Shown piece after piece: positions 17,957-27,002 of a DNA stretch of 64,000 nt. Each line of letters starts with the position of its first letter. Positions within the stretch are counted from its first letter, which is position 1. The notes beneath the pieces were generated by a model. That model was given only the letters and a program-made list of their open reading frames with translations. It had not been told where the DNA came from and did no database searches. Source of the DNA: Paraburkholderia dilworthii (GTDB lineage Bacteria > Pseudomonadota > Gammaproteobacteria > Burkholderiales > Burkholderiaceae); NCBI RefSeq assembly GCF_000472525.1, contig NZ_AWZT01000025.1, positions 1 through 64,000 of the forward strand, given 5' to 3'. The position numbers and the translations under genes are program-made.

Positions 17957-18071
17957 CGATAAGCGATCCGTTATCGACGTCTCCCTCGACAGAAGCTTGC
18001 CTTCGAAAAACGAATCCCTTGCGGAGCAGGTAACCCAAACAAGGACGACGCGCGACGATTCAGCACATTAG

Positions 18072-18089
18072 ATCACACTATGATATATA
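18072..18089 (+). promoter_or_regulatory. ATCA-N5-TGAT operator overlapping -10 (ClC gene 1)
   Basis: ATCA at 18072-18075, five bases, then TGAT at 18081-18084, running into a TATATA -10-like box at 18084-18089, 47 bases before the channel start. The same geometry is found before the HPP gene (59625) and the MarR gene (60972), where the -10 box also starts exactly 12 bases after the first A. Confidence 0.55.
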
Positions 18090-18135
18090 TACACCTCTAG
18101 CGCCACCGACCATCAGCGGTCAAGCAAGGGGAATC

Positions 18136-19947
18136 ATGAGTGAACACAAGGGTGATTTCGCAACAGATGTGCGGCTTCTGCGTATCAGTGCCATTGCAGC
18201 GGTCTGCGGCGCCTTGAGCACCGTCGCCGCCGATTTTCTGCTGCATCTCATCCGCCTCTTCACGAACTTGTTTTTCTTCCAGACGATATCCGCGGCGAAT
18301 CATTCGCCGTCGCAAAACACGCTCGGACTTGTTGTCGTTGCGGCTCCAGTGATTGGTGGCATCCTGGTGGGATTGATCGCGCGATTCGGCTCCGAGCAGA
18401 TCCGCGGCCACGGCATACCCGAGGCCATCGAAGCGATCCTGTTCGGCAAGAGCAAGATGTCGCCCAAAGTGGCGATCCTCAAACCGCTCGCCTCGGCGAT
18501 CGCAATCGGCAGCGGCGGCCCGTTTGGCGCGGAAGGCCCGATCATCATGACGGGCGGAGCGATCGGCTCGCTCGTTGCTCAATACTTCCATCTGTCGAGT
18601 GCCGAAAGGAAGGCGCTGCTGGTAGCGGGTGCGGTGGCCGGCATGACAGCGGTATTCGGCACGCCGGTTGCCTCCGTGCTGCTCGCCATCGAGCTTCTGC
18701 TATTTGAACTGCGGCCTCGCAGTCTCCTGCCCGTCGCCATTGCATGCGCGGTGGCCGGATTTACCCGGCCGCTCCTGCTGGGCAGCGGGCCGTTGTTTCC
18801 GCTACATACGATGCCGCTCGGCCCGGTCGGTCTGGTGTCGTCGGCCATTGCGGGAGTCGTCGCCGGTGCGCTGTCCTGGGGATTGTCCTCGGGGCTCTAC
18901 AAAGTGGAGGATATGTTCGGCAGACTGCCGGTCCACTGGATGTGGTGGCCGGCGTTGGGTGCAATTGCAGTCGGCATTGGCGGATATTTCCAGCCGCGCA
19001 CCCTTGGCGTCGGCTACGACGTCATTGGAGACCTGCTACAGAACCATCTTGCCTTGCACGTCGTGATCGCGATCGTCCTCGTCAAGGCGGTGATCTGGGT
19101 TATTGCACTCGCCTCCGGTACGTCCGGCGGCGTACTGGCTCCGCTGCTGATGATGGGCGCAGGCGTCGGGGCAATTGCCGCCCCTTACATGCCCGGAGGT
19201 CAGCCTGCCGTCTGGCCGCTCATCTTCATGGCTGCTGCGCTGGGCGGCATGATGCGCGCCCCAGTGATGGCAGCAGTGTTTGCATTCGAGTTGACGGGCG
19301 ACGCGAATGCCTTGCTCCCCCTGCTGGCAGCCGCGGCAACCGCTTATGGTTTCACGGTCCTTCTCATGCGCCGCTCAATTCTGACGGAAAAGGTTGCGCG
19401 CCGCGGCTTTCATATCTATCGCGAGTACAGCATCGACCCACTGGAAAGACATTACGTCGACGAAGTCATGACCCGCACCGTCGAGACGATCGATGCGAAA
19501 ACGACAGTCGCCGATGTGCTCCGAGACTATTTCGGCTCACGGCAGAAGTATCGCGCCTATCCGGTTGTCTCCTCGGGGGTCCTGGTGGGCATGGCAGACC
19601 GGGCGCTAGTCGATCAGATTCCCGCTGAAGAAGCCGGTGCACCCCTCGGTACGTTCCTCGCTCGGGTACGGCCCGAAATCGCGCTACCGCGAGAAACTTG
19701 CAGAAGCGTGGCCGCGCGCCTCGCAATAACCGGACTCGACCGTGTTCCGGTGGTCGAAGACGAGAAGACCCTCCGCCTGCTTGGAATCGTATCGCGGCAC
19801 GACCTGGTCAAGCCGTCCATGTCGGTTTTCGCTGAAGAGCATGAACTCGAGCAATTCCGCCGCGTGTGGATTCCGAGGAGCGCGCGGTTCGCACCGACGA
19901 ACAAGCGGGACGATGTCCCGACCGGGCAGGCCGATGTTGGGAGCTAA
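18136..19947 (+). CDS. ClC-type chloride channel/transporter with CBS domains
   Basis: 603 residues. The membrane part (about 1-425) shows the ClC selectivity signatures: 'GSGGPFGAEGPIIM' near 122-135 with the gating glutamate, 'GTPVASVLLAIELLLFE' near 175 and 'GTSGGVLAPLLMMG' near 333. The cytoplasmic C-terminus holds two CBS repeats ('VDEVMTRTVETIDAKTTVAD' near 440 and a second ending 'LGIVSRHDLVKPS' near 570). It moves chloride or a similar anion, as a channel or Cl-/H+ exchanger. A close paralogue sits at 61438. The ATG has AAGGGGAATC upstream. A shared operator suggests control by the MarR protein at 61019. Confidence 0.92.
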   Translation: MSEHKGDFATDVRLLRISAIAAVCGALSTVAADFLLHLIRLFTNLFFFQTISAANHSPSQNTLGLVVVAAPVIGGILVGLIARFGSEQIRGHGIPEAIEAILFGKSKMSPKVAILKPLASAIAIGSGGPFGAEGPIIMTGGAIGSLVAQYFHLSSAERKALLVAGAVAGMTAVFGTPVASVLLAIELLLFELRPRSLLPVAIACAVAGFTRPLLLGSGPLFPLHTMPLGPVGLVSSAIAGVVAGALSWGLSSGLYKVEDMFGRLPVHWMWWPALGAIAVGIGGYFQPRTLGVGYDVIGDLLQNHLALHVVIAIVLVKAVIWVIALASGTSGGVLAPLLMMGAGVGAIAAPYMPGGQPAVWPLIFMAAALGGMMRAPVMAAVFAFELTGDANALLPLLAAAATAYGFTVLLMRRSILTEKVARRGFHIYREYSIDPLERHYVDEVMTRTVETIDAKTTVADVLRDYFGSRQKYRAYPVVSSGVLVGMADRALVDQIPAEEAGAPLGTFLARVRPEIALPRETCRSVAARLAITGLDRVPVVEDEKTLRLLGIVSRHDLVKPSMSVFAEEHELEQFRRVWIPRSARFAPTNKRDDVPTGQADVGS

Positions 19948-20119
19948 AAAACCACAGAACAGCGGGGAGATAGGGATGCCTCATGATGGCAAGGTAACCC
20001 GGCGGCTAAGCGAGGTGGGTGCGCAGATCGGCATGTCCGCGCGCACCCGGCTACGGGCGAGACGATCGCGCGATGATGAACGCTCCGGACACCGAAGCTT
20101 TCCGCGATCCCGAAGCCGG

Positions 20120-20220
20120 TTTCCGCCAGGACCTTGCGGGAACGCGACGGGCATCTGCCGCCGGACTACTACTCGATGGTGCTGGATCCACGCATGGTCT
20201 ATTCGTGTGTGCCTCCTTAA
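20120..20220 (+). pseudogene. possible cyclopropane-fatty-acid-synthase fragment
   Basis: A 30-residue stretch in one frame reads 'LPPDYYSMVLDPRMVYSC' and then stops. It resembles the 'HYDxxxxFYxLWLDPxxVYSCAYF' segment of cyclopropane fatty acid synthases; the intact copy at 58194 has 'DDFYALWLDPLRVYSC'. Nothing before or after continues the family, so at most this is a relic. It overlaps the end of the opposite-strand hydrolase gene by a few bases. Confidence 0.3.
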
Positions 20221-21395
20221 AGCATGCCCCGCGAAGCGAGATTGCGATAAAGCGCGCGCACACCGAAAGTCCACGGCGCGACCTGAGTGCACAATCCTAC
20301 CGTATTGATTAGCGCACCGAGTTCCGGTGTCGAAATGGTCACCTTGTCGCCCAGGTGATGCGTGAAGCCCCCGCCCTTCGTGTCGCGGTCCTTGATAGGA
20401 GAGAACATCGTGCCGAGGAACAGCATGAAACCATCGGGATACTGGTGATGACGTCCCCACGTCTGGGTGACGAGGTCTGCGGGGTCGCGACTGATTTCGC
20501 TCATGTGGCTAACGCCCTCCAGGACAAAGCCATCGTCTGCACCTTCGACGCGCAGCGAAACACTCGCCTCGCGGATCGAGTCGAGGTCAAACGATTCGTC
20601 GAACAGACGCACGAAAGGACCAATGGAGCATGACGCGTTGTTGTCCTTGCATTTGCCCAGCAGCAGAGCCGAGCGCCCTTCGATGTCGCGCAGATTGACG
20701 TCGTTACCCAATGTCGCGCCGACAACCTCGCCACGGCTGTTGACTGCAAGCACGATTTCCGGCTCCGGGTTGTTCCAGTTGGACGCCGCCAGCAGTCCGA
20801 CGTCTGCCCCGAAACCGACTGCGGACATCGGCTGCGACTTCGAGAAAACTTCGGCGTCGGGACCGATGCCGACTTCCATATACTGAGACCATGCGCCGCG
20901 TCGTTCCAGTTCTGCCTTGAGTTTCATCGCTGCTTCCGAACCCGGCTTGATTTTTGACAGGTCGGTACCGATAGTAGCGGCGATGGTTTGTCGGACCTCC
21001 TGGGCTTTGGCTGCGTCTCCGCCCGCCTGCTCCTCAATCACCCGCTCAATGAGGCTGACCGCGAACGTGACGCCACATGCCTTGATTGCGTGAACGTCAT
21101 TGGGTGCAAGCAACCGTGTTGCATGTTCTTGCGCGGGAACCAGGTTTGCGTCCACCAGTTTCTCAACAGAGCCAAGCGTCTCGCCTGCAACCGTCCGGGC
21201 AAACTGAACGACGTCTTCACGGTCGAACAGGTCCGCGGTCGTCGGCACACTCGCGGTTATATCCAGTACCTCGCCGTTGCGGACAACCACGACTGACGGC
21301 CCTTCGTATGCGGCCGTTTTGCGCCAGACGCGACCGACAAGCAGCGCCCGCTGGAAGTCTTGCGGCAGATAGTTGGTGTGGAATCGTGAAGTCAT
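20217..21395 (-). CDS. FAH-family dehydratase of 2-keto-3-deoxy sugar acids
   Basis: 392 residues of the fumarylacetoacetate-hydrolase superfamily. Metal-site segments are seen in 'GIGPDAEVFSKSQPMSAVG', 'NNPEPEIVLAVNSRGEVVGATLGNDVNLRDIEGRSA' (split here only by position, near 215-250) and 'GTMFSPIKDRD' near 330. The length and the N-terminal domain of about 130 residues match the 2-keto-3-deoxy-pentonate dehydratases (XylX / arabonate pathway type), which yield alpha-ketoglutarate semialdehyde. It lies 78 bases downstream of the IlvD/Edd dehydratase on the same strand, so the two form consecutive pathway steps. The semialdehyde dehydrogenase expected next is not in this window. Confidence 0.85.
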   Translation of the reverse strand: MTSRFHTNYLPQDFQRALLVGRVWRKTAAYEGPSVVVVRNGEVLDITASVPTTADLFDREDVVQFARTVAGETLGSVEKLVDANLVPAQEHATRLLAPNDVHAIKACGVTFAVSLIERVIEEQAGGDAAKAQEVRQTIAATIGTDLSKIKPGSEAAMKLKAELERRGAWSQYMEVGIGPDAEVFSKSQPMSAVGFGADVGLLAASNWNNPEPEIVLAVNSRGEVVGATLGNDVNLRDIEGRSALLLGKCKDNNASCSIGPFVRLFDESFDLDSIREASVSLRVEGADDGFVLEGVSHMSEISRDPADLVTQTWGRHHQYPDGFMLFLGTMFSPIKDRDTKGGGFTHHLGDKVTISTPELGALINTVGLCTQVAPWTFGVRALYRNLASRGML

Positions 21396-21473
21396 GGTAA
21401 CGATTGTCTCCGTGCACGTAGGAAGATTATGTCGGCCGGCCTGGTATCGCTGCTTGCAGTCAGAGCCGCCGGT

Positions 21474-23258
21474 TCAGTGGGAATGTCGCGGGTTGCCGCG
21501 CTCTTCAATGACTTTCAGATACAGCGTCGCGGGCTCGAGGCATCCACCCGTGGACAACTGACCGACAGTTTGTCGATATAGCTCTTGCCACGGGGTCTGC
21601 GCCGGCGGAATCGCGAAGCTGACTGTCTCACGACGACGCGCAAGCTCTTCTTCATCGACCAGCACGTTGACAGTCCGCGCATTCAGGTCGACGCGCACAC
21701 GGTCGCCCGTTTGCAGAAGAGCGAGCCCGCCGCCCACGGCTGCCTCCGGCGACATGTTCAGGATTGAAGGGCTGGCTGACGTTCCGCTTTGGCGGCCGTC
21801 GCCCATCGTCGGGAGCGACGTTATACCTTTACGCACAAGTTCGGCGGGTGGGGCCATGTTGACGACCTCGGCACTGCCCGGATAACCCACGGTCCCTGCA
21901 CCGCGAATGACGAGAATGCAGTGCTGGTCAATATTGAGCGACGGGTCATTGATGCGCGAATGATAATCCTCGGGTCCGTCGAACACGATTGCCCTTGTTT
22001 CAAAGGTGTTCTCTGCGCCGGGCTCGCTCAGATAGGTATTTCTGAATGCATCACCGACGACAGACATCTTCATGATGGCGCTGTCGAAGAAGTTTCCCGA
22101 CAGGACGATGAATCCAGCACCATGCTTGAGCGGCTCGTCCATTGTCTTGATGACGTCGCGGTCTGGTTGCGCTGCGCGATCAGCGATAGCGCCGATGACC
22201 TCGCCCGATACGGTCATGCAGTCACGATGCACGAGCCCAGCGCGGTCGAGCTCGCGAAGTACCGCGGGAACCCCGCCGGCGCGATGAAAGCTCTCGCCAA
22301 GATATTCGCCGGCCGGCATGCAATTCACGATAAGCGGCACGTTTTCGCCGACGCGCTGCCAGTCATCGAGGCTCAGTTCGACGCCCATGTGACGGGCAAT
22401 CGCGATGAGGTGCGGCGGACAATTGCTCGACGCGCCTAGCGCCGAAGCCACGACAATGGCGTTCTCGAACGCCTCCTTCGTCATGATTTTTGATGGCCGC
22501 ACGTCGTCCCGCACAAGGTCGACAACACGCTTGCCGGTCGCATACGCCATCTGACCTCGCTCCCTATAGGCGGCCGGGATGCTCGCACAGCCTGGAAGCG
22601 ACATGCCTAGCGCCTCGGCGAGACTGTTCATCGACAACGCCGTGCCCATCGTATTGCAGTGCCCAATGGACGGCGAGGAAGCGGTGGTCAGTTCCATGAA
22701 CCCTTCGTAGTCAATCTCGCCCGCCGCGAGCAGATTGCGCGCGTGCCAGATGACTGTTCCCGACCCCACCCGTTTTCCTTGATGCCAACCATCGAGCATC
22801 GGGCCGCCCGACAACACGATGGCCGGCATATCGACCGTTGCGGCGGCCATCAGGCAAGCCGGTGTCGTCTTGTCGCAGCCTGTCGTCAGAACGACGCCAT
22901 CCAGAGGGAAGCCGTGCAGGATTTCGACCAGACCCAGATACGCGAGATTGCGGTCCAGCGCTGCCGTGGGGCGGCGGCTTTGCTCGGCGAGCGGGTGAAC
23001 CGGAAACTCCATCGGAATGCCGCCTGCGTCCCGAATGCCGGCCTTTGTACGCGCCGCAAGTTCGATGTGGTGACGGTTACAGGGCGCGAGGTCGCTGCCT
23101 GTCTGCGCGATACCGATGATGGGCCGGCCGGACTGCAGTTCCTCCCGCGTAAGGCCATAGTTCATGAAGCGCTCAACGTAAAGCGCGGTCATGTCCGCAT
23201 TGGCAGGGTCGTCAAACCATTCCTGGCTGCGCAGGCGCCGTGCATTGAGCTCAGTCAT
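21474..23258 (-). CDS. IlvD/Edd-family sugar-acid dehydratase
   Basis: 594 residues. Iron-sulfur ligand cysteines are visible in 'LTTGCDKTTPACLMAA' near 130 and 'IGHCNTMGTALSMNSLAEAL' near 200. The substrate-binding C-terminus has 'PTMGDGRQSGTSASPSILN' near 495. The length and 'RSQEWFDDPANADMTALYVER' style N-terminus match pentonate dehydratases (D-xylonate or L-arabonate) rather than dihydroxy-acid dehydratase. It removes water from an aldonic acid to give the 2-keto-3-deoxy acid used by the FAH-family enzyme downstream. GGAG lies eight bases before the ATG. A LacI-type operator lies 121 bases upstream, so induction by the sugar or its acid is likely. Confidence 0.87.
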   Translation of the reverse strand: MTELNARRLRSQEWFDDPANADMTALYVERFMNYGLTREELQSGRPIIGIAQTGSDLAPCNRHHIELAARTKAGIRDAGGIPMEFPVHPLAEQSRRPTAALDRNLAYLGLVEILHGFPLDGVVLTTGCDKTTPACLMAAATVDMPAIVLSGGPMLDGWHQGKRVGSGTVIWHARNLLAAGEIDYEGFMELTTASSPSIGHCNTMGTALSMNSLAEALGMSLPGCASIPAAYRERGQMAYATGKRVVDLVRDDVRPSKIMTKEAFENAIVVASALGASSNCPPHLIAIARHMGVELSLDDWQRVGENVPLIVNCMPAGEYLGESFHRAGGVPAVLRELDRAGLVHRDCMTVSGEVIGAIADRAAQPDRDVIKTMDEPLKHGAGFIVLSGNFFDSAIMKMSVVGDAFRNTYLSEPGAENTFETRAIVFDGPEDYHSRINDPSLNIDQHCILVIRGAGTVGYPGSAEVVNMAPPAELVRKGITSLPTMGDGRQSGTSASPSILNMSPEAAVGGGLALLQTGDRVRVDLNARTVNVLVDEEELARRRETVSFAIPPAQTPWQELYRQTVGQLSTGGCLEPATLYLKVIEERGNPRHSH

Positions 23259-23355
23259 CCGTTGTACTCCGTCGTTCGATGTCTTGACGATGTGTTAGTC
23301 ATTATCGCCGTTGTTGCCCACCGCGTTAGCGCCTTACGACGCTCGCTGCGGCATT

Positions 23356-23375
23356 CTCGCGAAACGTTTCGCGAG
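23356..23375. promoter_or_regulatory. 20-bp perfect palindrome, possible second operator
   Basis: CTCGCGAAACGTTTCGCGAG is a perfect 20-base palindrome three bases from the TGTTATCGGTAACA site, about 100 bases upstream of the dehydratase start. Its core GAAACGTTTC with a central CG is typical of LacI/GalR-family operators, but differs from the three sites assigned to the local LacI protein. It could be bound by another regulator. Confidence 0.5.
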
Positions 23376-23378
23376 GTC

Positions 23379-23392
23379 TGTTATCGGTAACA
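23379..23392. promoter_or_regulatory. LacI-type operator TGTTATCGGTAACA
   Basis: Fourteen-base near-palindrome TGTTATCGGTAACA with a central CG, upstream of the dehydratase operon. The same sequence occurs at 24662 and, with one change, at 24617 before the transporter gene. Confidence 0.75.
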
Positions 23393-23438
23393 TCTCTAAA
23401 TATTATCACGCCGCGCGGACACGGTGCACGAGAAAAGG

Positions 23439-24494
23439 CTACGTGCTTTCGCGCGGAATTACGGTGTAATCGATGGTTAATTTGCGGCGCTCGGGCACCG
23501 CGTGCGGGGTGGCCGAGCCGAGGGACGAGAGCAGTAGTTCCCCCGTGCGGGAGCCGATGCCATAGGCGTCGACCGACACCGTGGTAATGGTCGGATGACA
23601 GCAGACGGAAACTTCAAAGTTCCCAAATCCCGCCACTGCAATGTCTGCGGGAACGCTGAGCCCGCGGCGGTGGCATTGCATGATGGCGCCAAACGCCGAC
23701 ATGTCGCTCACGCACATGACGGCATCCGTATCGGGCCACCGTTCAAGAAGAGCATCGAGCGCAGGAGCGCCATGACTCATGGTGATGGGCGACTCACCGA
23801 AGCGAATCACGCGAGGCTCGCCAAGCGCTTGTGCTTTCATTTCTTGCTGGTACCCCTTGAGGCGCTCGAGACCGCGTCGGTCAAGGTCACTCGCGCCCGC
23901 CAGAAAACCAATCTTCCGATACCCGCGCTCCTTGAGATACCGCACCATCTCGCGCGCTGCCCGGACGTTGGAGAAGCCAACTGCCATATCAATCGGATTG
24001 GCCGGCAAGTCCCACATTTCTACGACAGGTATGCGCGAACGTTCAAGCAGTTGCCGCGTCCCTTCAGTATGCTGCGACCCGGTCAGCGCGATGCAGCGAG
24101 GCTGGTATCTGAGCATCGAGCGAACCAGTCGCTCTTCACGAACGAGGTCGTAGTCGGTATCTCCGAGAAGGAGTTGCAAACCGTGCGGTTCAAGGGTGGC
24201 TGAAAGTCCGCGCACCGTGTCCGAGAAGTTGGAGCTCGCCAAAGACGGAACAAGTACGGCGACAAATTCGGACCTGCCGGACGAGAGCGCGCCTGCGGCG
24301 GCGTCGGCCACGTAGCCGAGTTCGTCAATTGCCTGCTGCACGCGCTCCCGGGTTGCCGGCGCCACACTGTGCCCCGCTAGTACGCGAGACACCGTCATCT
24401 TTGAAACGCCCGCGATTCGCGCGACGTCGGACATGCGGGGTGGACCCGCTTGCGGGTCACTGACGACACGGGTGTTGATGCGGGTAGTGCCCAT
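23439..24494 (-). CDS. LacI/GalR-family transcriptional regulator
   Basis: 351 residues. The N-terminal helix-turn-helix and hinge ('MSDVARIAGVSKMTVSRVLA' at about 21-40) are followed by a periplasmic-binding-protein-like effector domain. The residues 'VAVLVPSLASSNFSDTVRGL' start that domain, and 'DIAVAGFGNFEVS' lies near 295. Twenty residues precede the DNA-binding motif. The ATG at 24494 has no good ribosome binding site, so the ATG at 24434 may be the true start. Placement between a sugar-acid dehydratase operon and an MFS transporter, each with matching palindromes, makes it the local repressor. The effector is probably an aldonate or pentose. Confidence 0.92.
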   Translation of the reverse strand: MGTTRINTRVVSDPQAGPPRMSDVARIAGVSKMTVSRVLAGHSVAPATRERVQQAIDELGYVADAAAGALSSGRSEFVAVLVPSLASSNFSDTVRGLSATLEPHGLQLLLGDTDYDLVREERLVRSMLRYQPRCIALTGSQHTEGTRQLLERSRIPVVEMWDLPANPIDMAVGFSNVRAAREMVRYLKERGYRKIGFLAGASDLDRRGLERLKGYQQEMKAQALGEPRVIRFGESPITMSHGAPALDALLERWPDTDAVMCVSDMSAFGAIMQCHRRGLSVPADIAVAGFGNFEVSVCCHPTITTVSVDAYGIGSRTGELLLSSLGSATPHAVPERRKLTIDYTVIPREST

Positions 24495-24616
24495 CGGTCT
24501 CGGGGTGGGTTGCTCTCATGGCCGGCTCGCGGCGACTGAGCATGATACGACACTCGCTACAGGGCGCCTACGTAGATTCCCCTAGCTTGCGGTTACGGAC
24601 CACGTCATGCTACCTT

Positions 24617-24630
24617 CGTTACCGATAACA
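24617..24630. promoter_or_regulatory. LacI-type operator CGTTACCGATAACA
   Basis: One mismatch from the reverse complement of TGTTATCGGTAACA. It lies 45 bases from the second copy in the lacI-transporter intergenic region, a spacing that could allow cooperative binding. Confidence 0.7.
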
Positions 24631-24661
24631 TTTTCGCTGACGGCAAAGTTCTGTCCACGGT

Positions 24662-24675
24662 TGTTATCGGTAACA
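24662..24675. promoter_or_regulatory. LacI-type operator TGTTATCGGTAACA
   Basis: Exact copy of the site upstream of the dehydratase gene, between the divergent regulator and transporter genes. It can serve either promoter, so autoregulation of the LacI protein is possible. Confidence 0.75.
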
Positions 24676-24958
24676 TCAACGGAACGTGTTGCTCGCCGAT
24701 GGATGACGAACTTCGTTACTCCGGTGTCGTCCCGGTGCTCCGTCGTTTCGAGGTCGTCACTCGGCCGGCCCTTGAAGTCATCGGAAGGCGGACACGCGGA
24801 CACGCACACACGCTACGGGAGTTTCATCCCGTCACCGCGTCAGCGAGTTGCGGACATGCATGAGCGGCACGACGTATCGGCGCATTACAACGAGATACTC
24901 AAAGCGGTCTCCCGTTTAAACGGGACCGTTCAGGACATACGAAAAAGGAGACAGTCTC

Positions 24959-26311
24959 ATGCCAACCCTTACTCAGGCTGCGGCCGCACCGGCCGCAGCG
25001 AACGAGGTCGAAGAACAGTTGTATCGCAAGGTCTTGAAGCGCATCCTGCCACTGCTACTTCTGTGCTATGTGGTCGCGTATCTGGACCGCGTCAACGTCG
25101 GATTTGCGAAACTGCAGATGCTCGACTCGCTCGGCTTCAGCGACAGCGTCTACGCTGTGGGCGCCAGCATCTTCTTCTGGGGGTACTTCCTCTTTGAAAT
25201 GCCCAGCAATCTTCTTCTTCATCGCTACGGGGCGCGTTTCTGGATTGCACGCATTATGGTGACATGGGGCATCGTCTCCTCCTCACTGGCATTCATCTCG
25301 CCTCTTTCGCATTTTTTTCATGTCGAGACCTCGACGATGTTTTATACGCTCCGGTTTTTGCTCGGGGTCTGCGAGGCTGGGTTCTTTCCCGGCATCATCC
25401 TGTATATGAATTACTGGTTCCCCGCGAGGCGCCAAAGCGTCGCAATGTCGGGGTTCCTGATTGCCATTCCGGTCAGTCTGACGCTCGGTGGCATCGTCTC
25501 GGGCTGGTTGATGGAAAACACGCACGGTCTGCTCGGTATGGGAGGCTGGCAATGGATGCTCCTGCTGGAGGGCATTCCTTCGATTCTCGTCGCTTTCGTC
25601 GTGCTGTTCCGTATGGGCGATGGAATTCAATCGGCGACCTGGCTGACACAGTCGGAGAAAGCTCTGCTTCAAAGGAACCTTGAACAGGAGAGCTCGAAAA
25701 AGACACACAGCGTGGCAGCTGCATTGAGGAGCCCGCGCGTCTGGTTGTTGACGTTTATTCTTCTCACGTTCAACACCGGCTTTTACGGGTTGGCCTTCTG
25801 GCTGCCTTCTATCATTAAAGCTTCCGGTGTAAAGAGCACATTAAACATTGGCCTGTTGACCGCCATTCCCTACCTTAGCGCGGTTGTGGCGATGCTTTGG
25901 AATGCATCGCACTCGCGCAAAACCGGGGAACGCAGATTGCACGCGGCCATTCCGGCCTGCATCGGTGGCGTCGGCCTGATTTTGAGCGCGTTCTTCGCAA
26001 ACAATGTTCCAGTGTCGATTGTGTTTCTGACGATTTCGACGTGCGCGATTCTTGGCCTGATGCCGATTTACTGGACGTTCCCAGGGCAGATTCTTTCGGG
26101 CACCGCAGCTGCTGCAGGCATTGCACTCATCAATTCCGTTGGAAACCTGTCTGGCTTCACGGGCTCGATGATTACCAGCATCGCTAAAGACCTCACCGGC
26201 AATATCAACAATGGTACGTATGCCCTTGGCGCATGCCTCCTTGTCAGTTGCGTCCTTATTTTGTCGATTCCGAAAAGTATGCTGAACAAGGACACAGTCG
26301 AACACACATGA
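24959..26311 (+). CDS. MFS transporter, ACS family (sugar-acid uptake)
   Basis: 450 residues with twelve predicted membrane segments. The family signature 'YLDRVNVGFAKLQMLDSLGF' near 40-60 and the inter-domain loop ('WLTQSEKALLQRNLEQES' near 230) are typical of the anion:cation symporters that carry hexuronates, tartrate or aldonates. Start chosen at ATG 24959 with AAAGGAGAC upstream. The gene is divergent from the LacI regulator, and its promoter region holds two copies of the operator. It most likely imports the sugar acid degraded by the two dehydratases. Confidence 0.9.
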   Translation: MPTLTQAAAAPAAANEVEEQLYRKVLKRILPLLLLCYVVAYLDRVNVGFAKLQMLDSLGFSDSVYAVGASIFFWGYFLFEMPSNLLLHRYGARFWIARIMVTWGIVSSSLAFISPLSHFFHVETSTMFYTLRFLLGVCEAGFFPGIILYMNYWFPARRQSVAMSGFLIAIPVSLTLGGIVSGWLMENTHGLLGMGGWQWMLLLEGIPSILVAFVVLFRMGDGIQSATWLTQSEKALLQRNLEQESSKKTHSVAAALRSPRVWLLTFILLTFNTGFYGLAFWLPSIIKASGVKSTLNIGLLTAIPYLSAVVAMLWNASHSRKTGERRLHAAIPACIGGVGLILSAFFANNVPVSIVFLTISTCAILGLMPIYWTFPGQILSGTAAAAGIALINSVGNLSGFTGSMITSIAKDLTGNINNGTYALGACLLVSCVLILSIPKSMLNKDTVEHT

Positions 26312-26348
26312 GCGAATCGTAGCAAGCGTGGCCACGAGACAGACTGAC

Positions 26349-26376
26349 AAAGCCCGCCCTTTCGGCGGGCTTTCCG
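26349..26376 (+). terminator. hairpin terminator after MFS gene
   Basis: Inverted repeat AAAGCCCGCC-CTTTC-GGCGGGCTTT about 40 bases after the transporter stop, followed by a short T-rich stretch. Confidence 0.75.
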
Positions 26377-26592
26377 TTTCCAACATGCGACCCGCTAATC
26401 AATTGGTCCATCGCCGCGCGCTCGTCTAACGCGGTCGATGCATGACATGGCGACGGTGCGTTTGAACGGACCCATTTTCGGCGGCGGCCAGAATTCCGTG
26501 CGCAAATTGAAGAATGAAGAACGCGCGGAAAGCTGTCCAGAGACTTCTGGTCGGCCTGAATACCTCATAGGTTCCACTGGACGTCGCTTGCC

Positions 26593-26617
26593 GCGGCCCG
26601 CCATTTCAGCGGGCCGC
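26593..26617 (-). terminator. hairpin, probable terminator of glycine-rich gene
   Basis: GCGGCCCGC and GCGGGCCGC separated by seven bases form a nine-base stem about 60 bases past the stop of the minus-strand gene at 26679. No long T-run follows on that strand. Confidence 0.5.
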
Positions 26618-26678
26618 TACCTCCTTGCAACGAGTCCGAAGGAGGAACGAACGCATGCCCGGCAACGCTAAGGTCCGC

Positions 26679-27002
26679 TCACTGTGCACTGGAGGCTGCG
26701 GTGTCGGATGCGCCCTTCGCCTGTGAGTTCTTCTGCGGCTTGCGGGTAGGCGCCATAGTCGTATGGGAGCCTTTGGACGAGGACGTCGCTCCCCCCGTCC
26801 CACCCATGTTGGGTGCACTCATTCCTGCGCCGCCCTGGCCTGCACCGTTCGCACCGCCAACGCCAGCCCCGCCTGCGCCCACACTTGTACCGCCGCTACC
26901 GCTCCCGCCACCACCACTGCCGCCCGCGCCCTGTGCGAACGCCGTGCTCGCAAACGCCAGCACGCATGCCGAGCAAAGCACGGCTCCCTTTATCGTCTTC
27001 AT
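26679..27002 (-). CDS. glycine-rich secreted protein, unknown
   Basis: 107 residues. Start set at the ATG at 27002 because GGAGGAAGC precedes it; a frame five codons longer exists. An N-terminal signal peptide ends at 'ASTAFAQG' (about residue 23). The mature part is almost only Gly, Ala, Ser and Thr in 'GGSGGGGSGSGGTSVGAGG' style repeats, then a basic tail ('MAPTRKPQKNSQAK'). No function can be assigned. Such proteins are common and poorly conserved in Burkholderiaceae and may be envelope-associated. A hairpin follows downstream. Confidence 0.6.
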   Translation of the reverse strand: MKTIKGAVLCSACVLAFASTAFAQGAGGSGGGGSGSGGTSVGAGGAGVGGANGAGQGGAGMSAPNMGGTGGATSSSKGSHTTMAPTRKPQKNSQAKGASDTAASSAQ

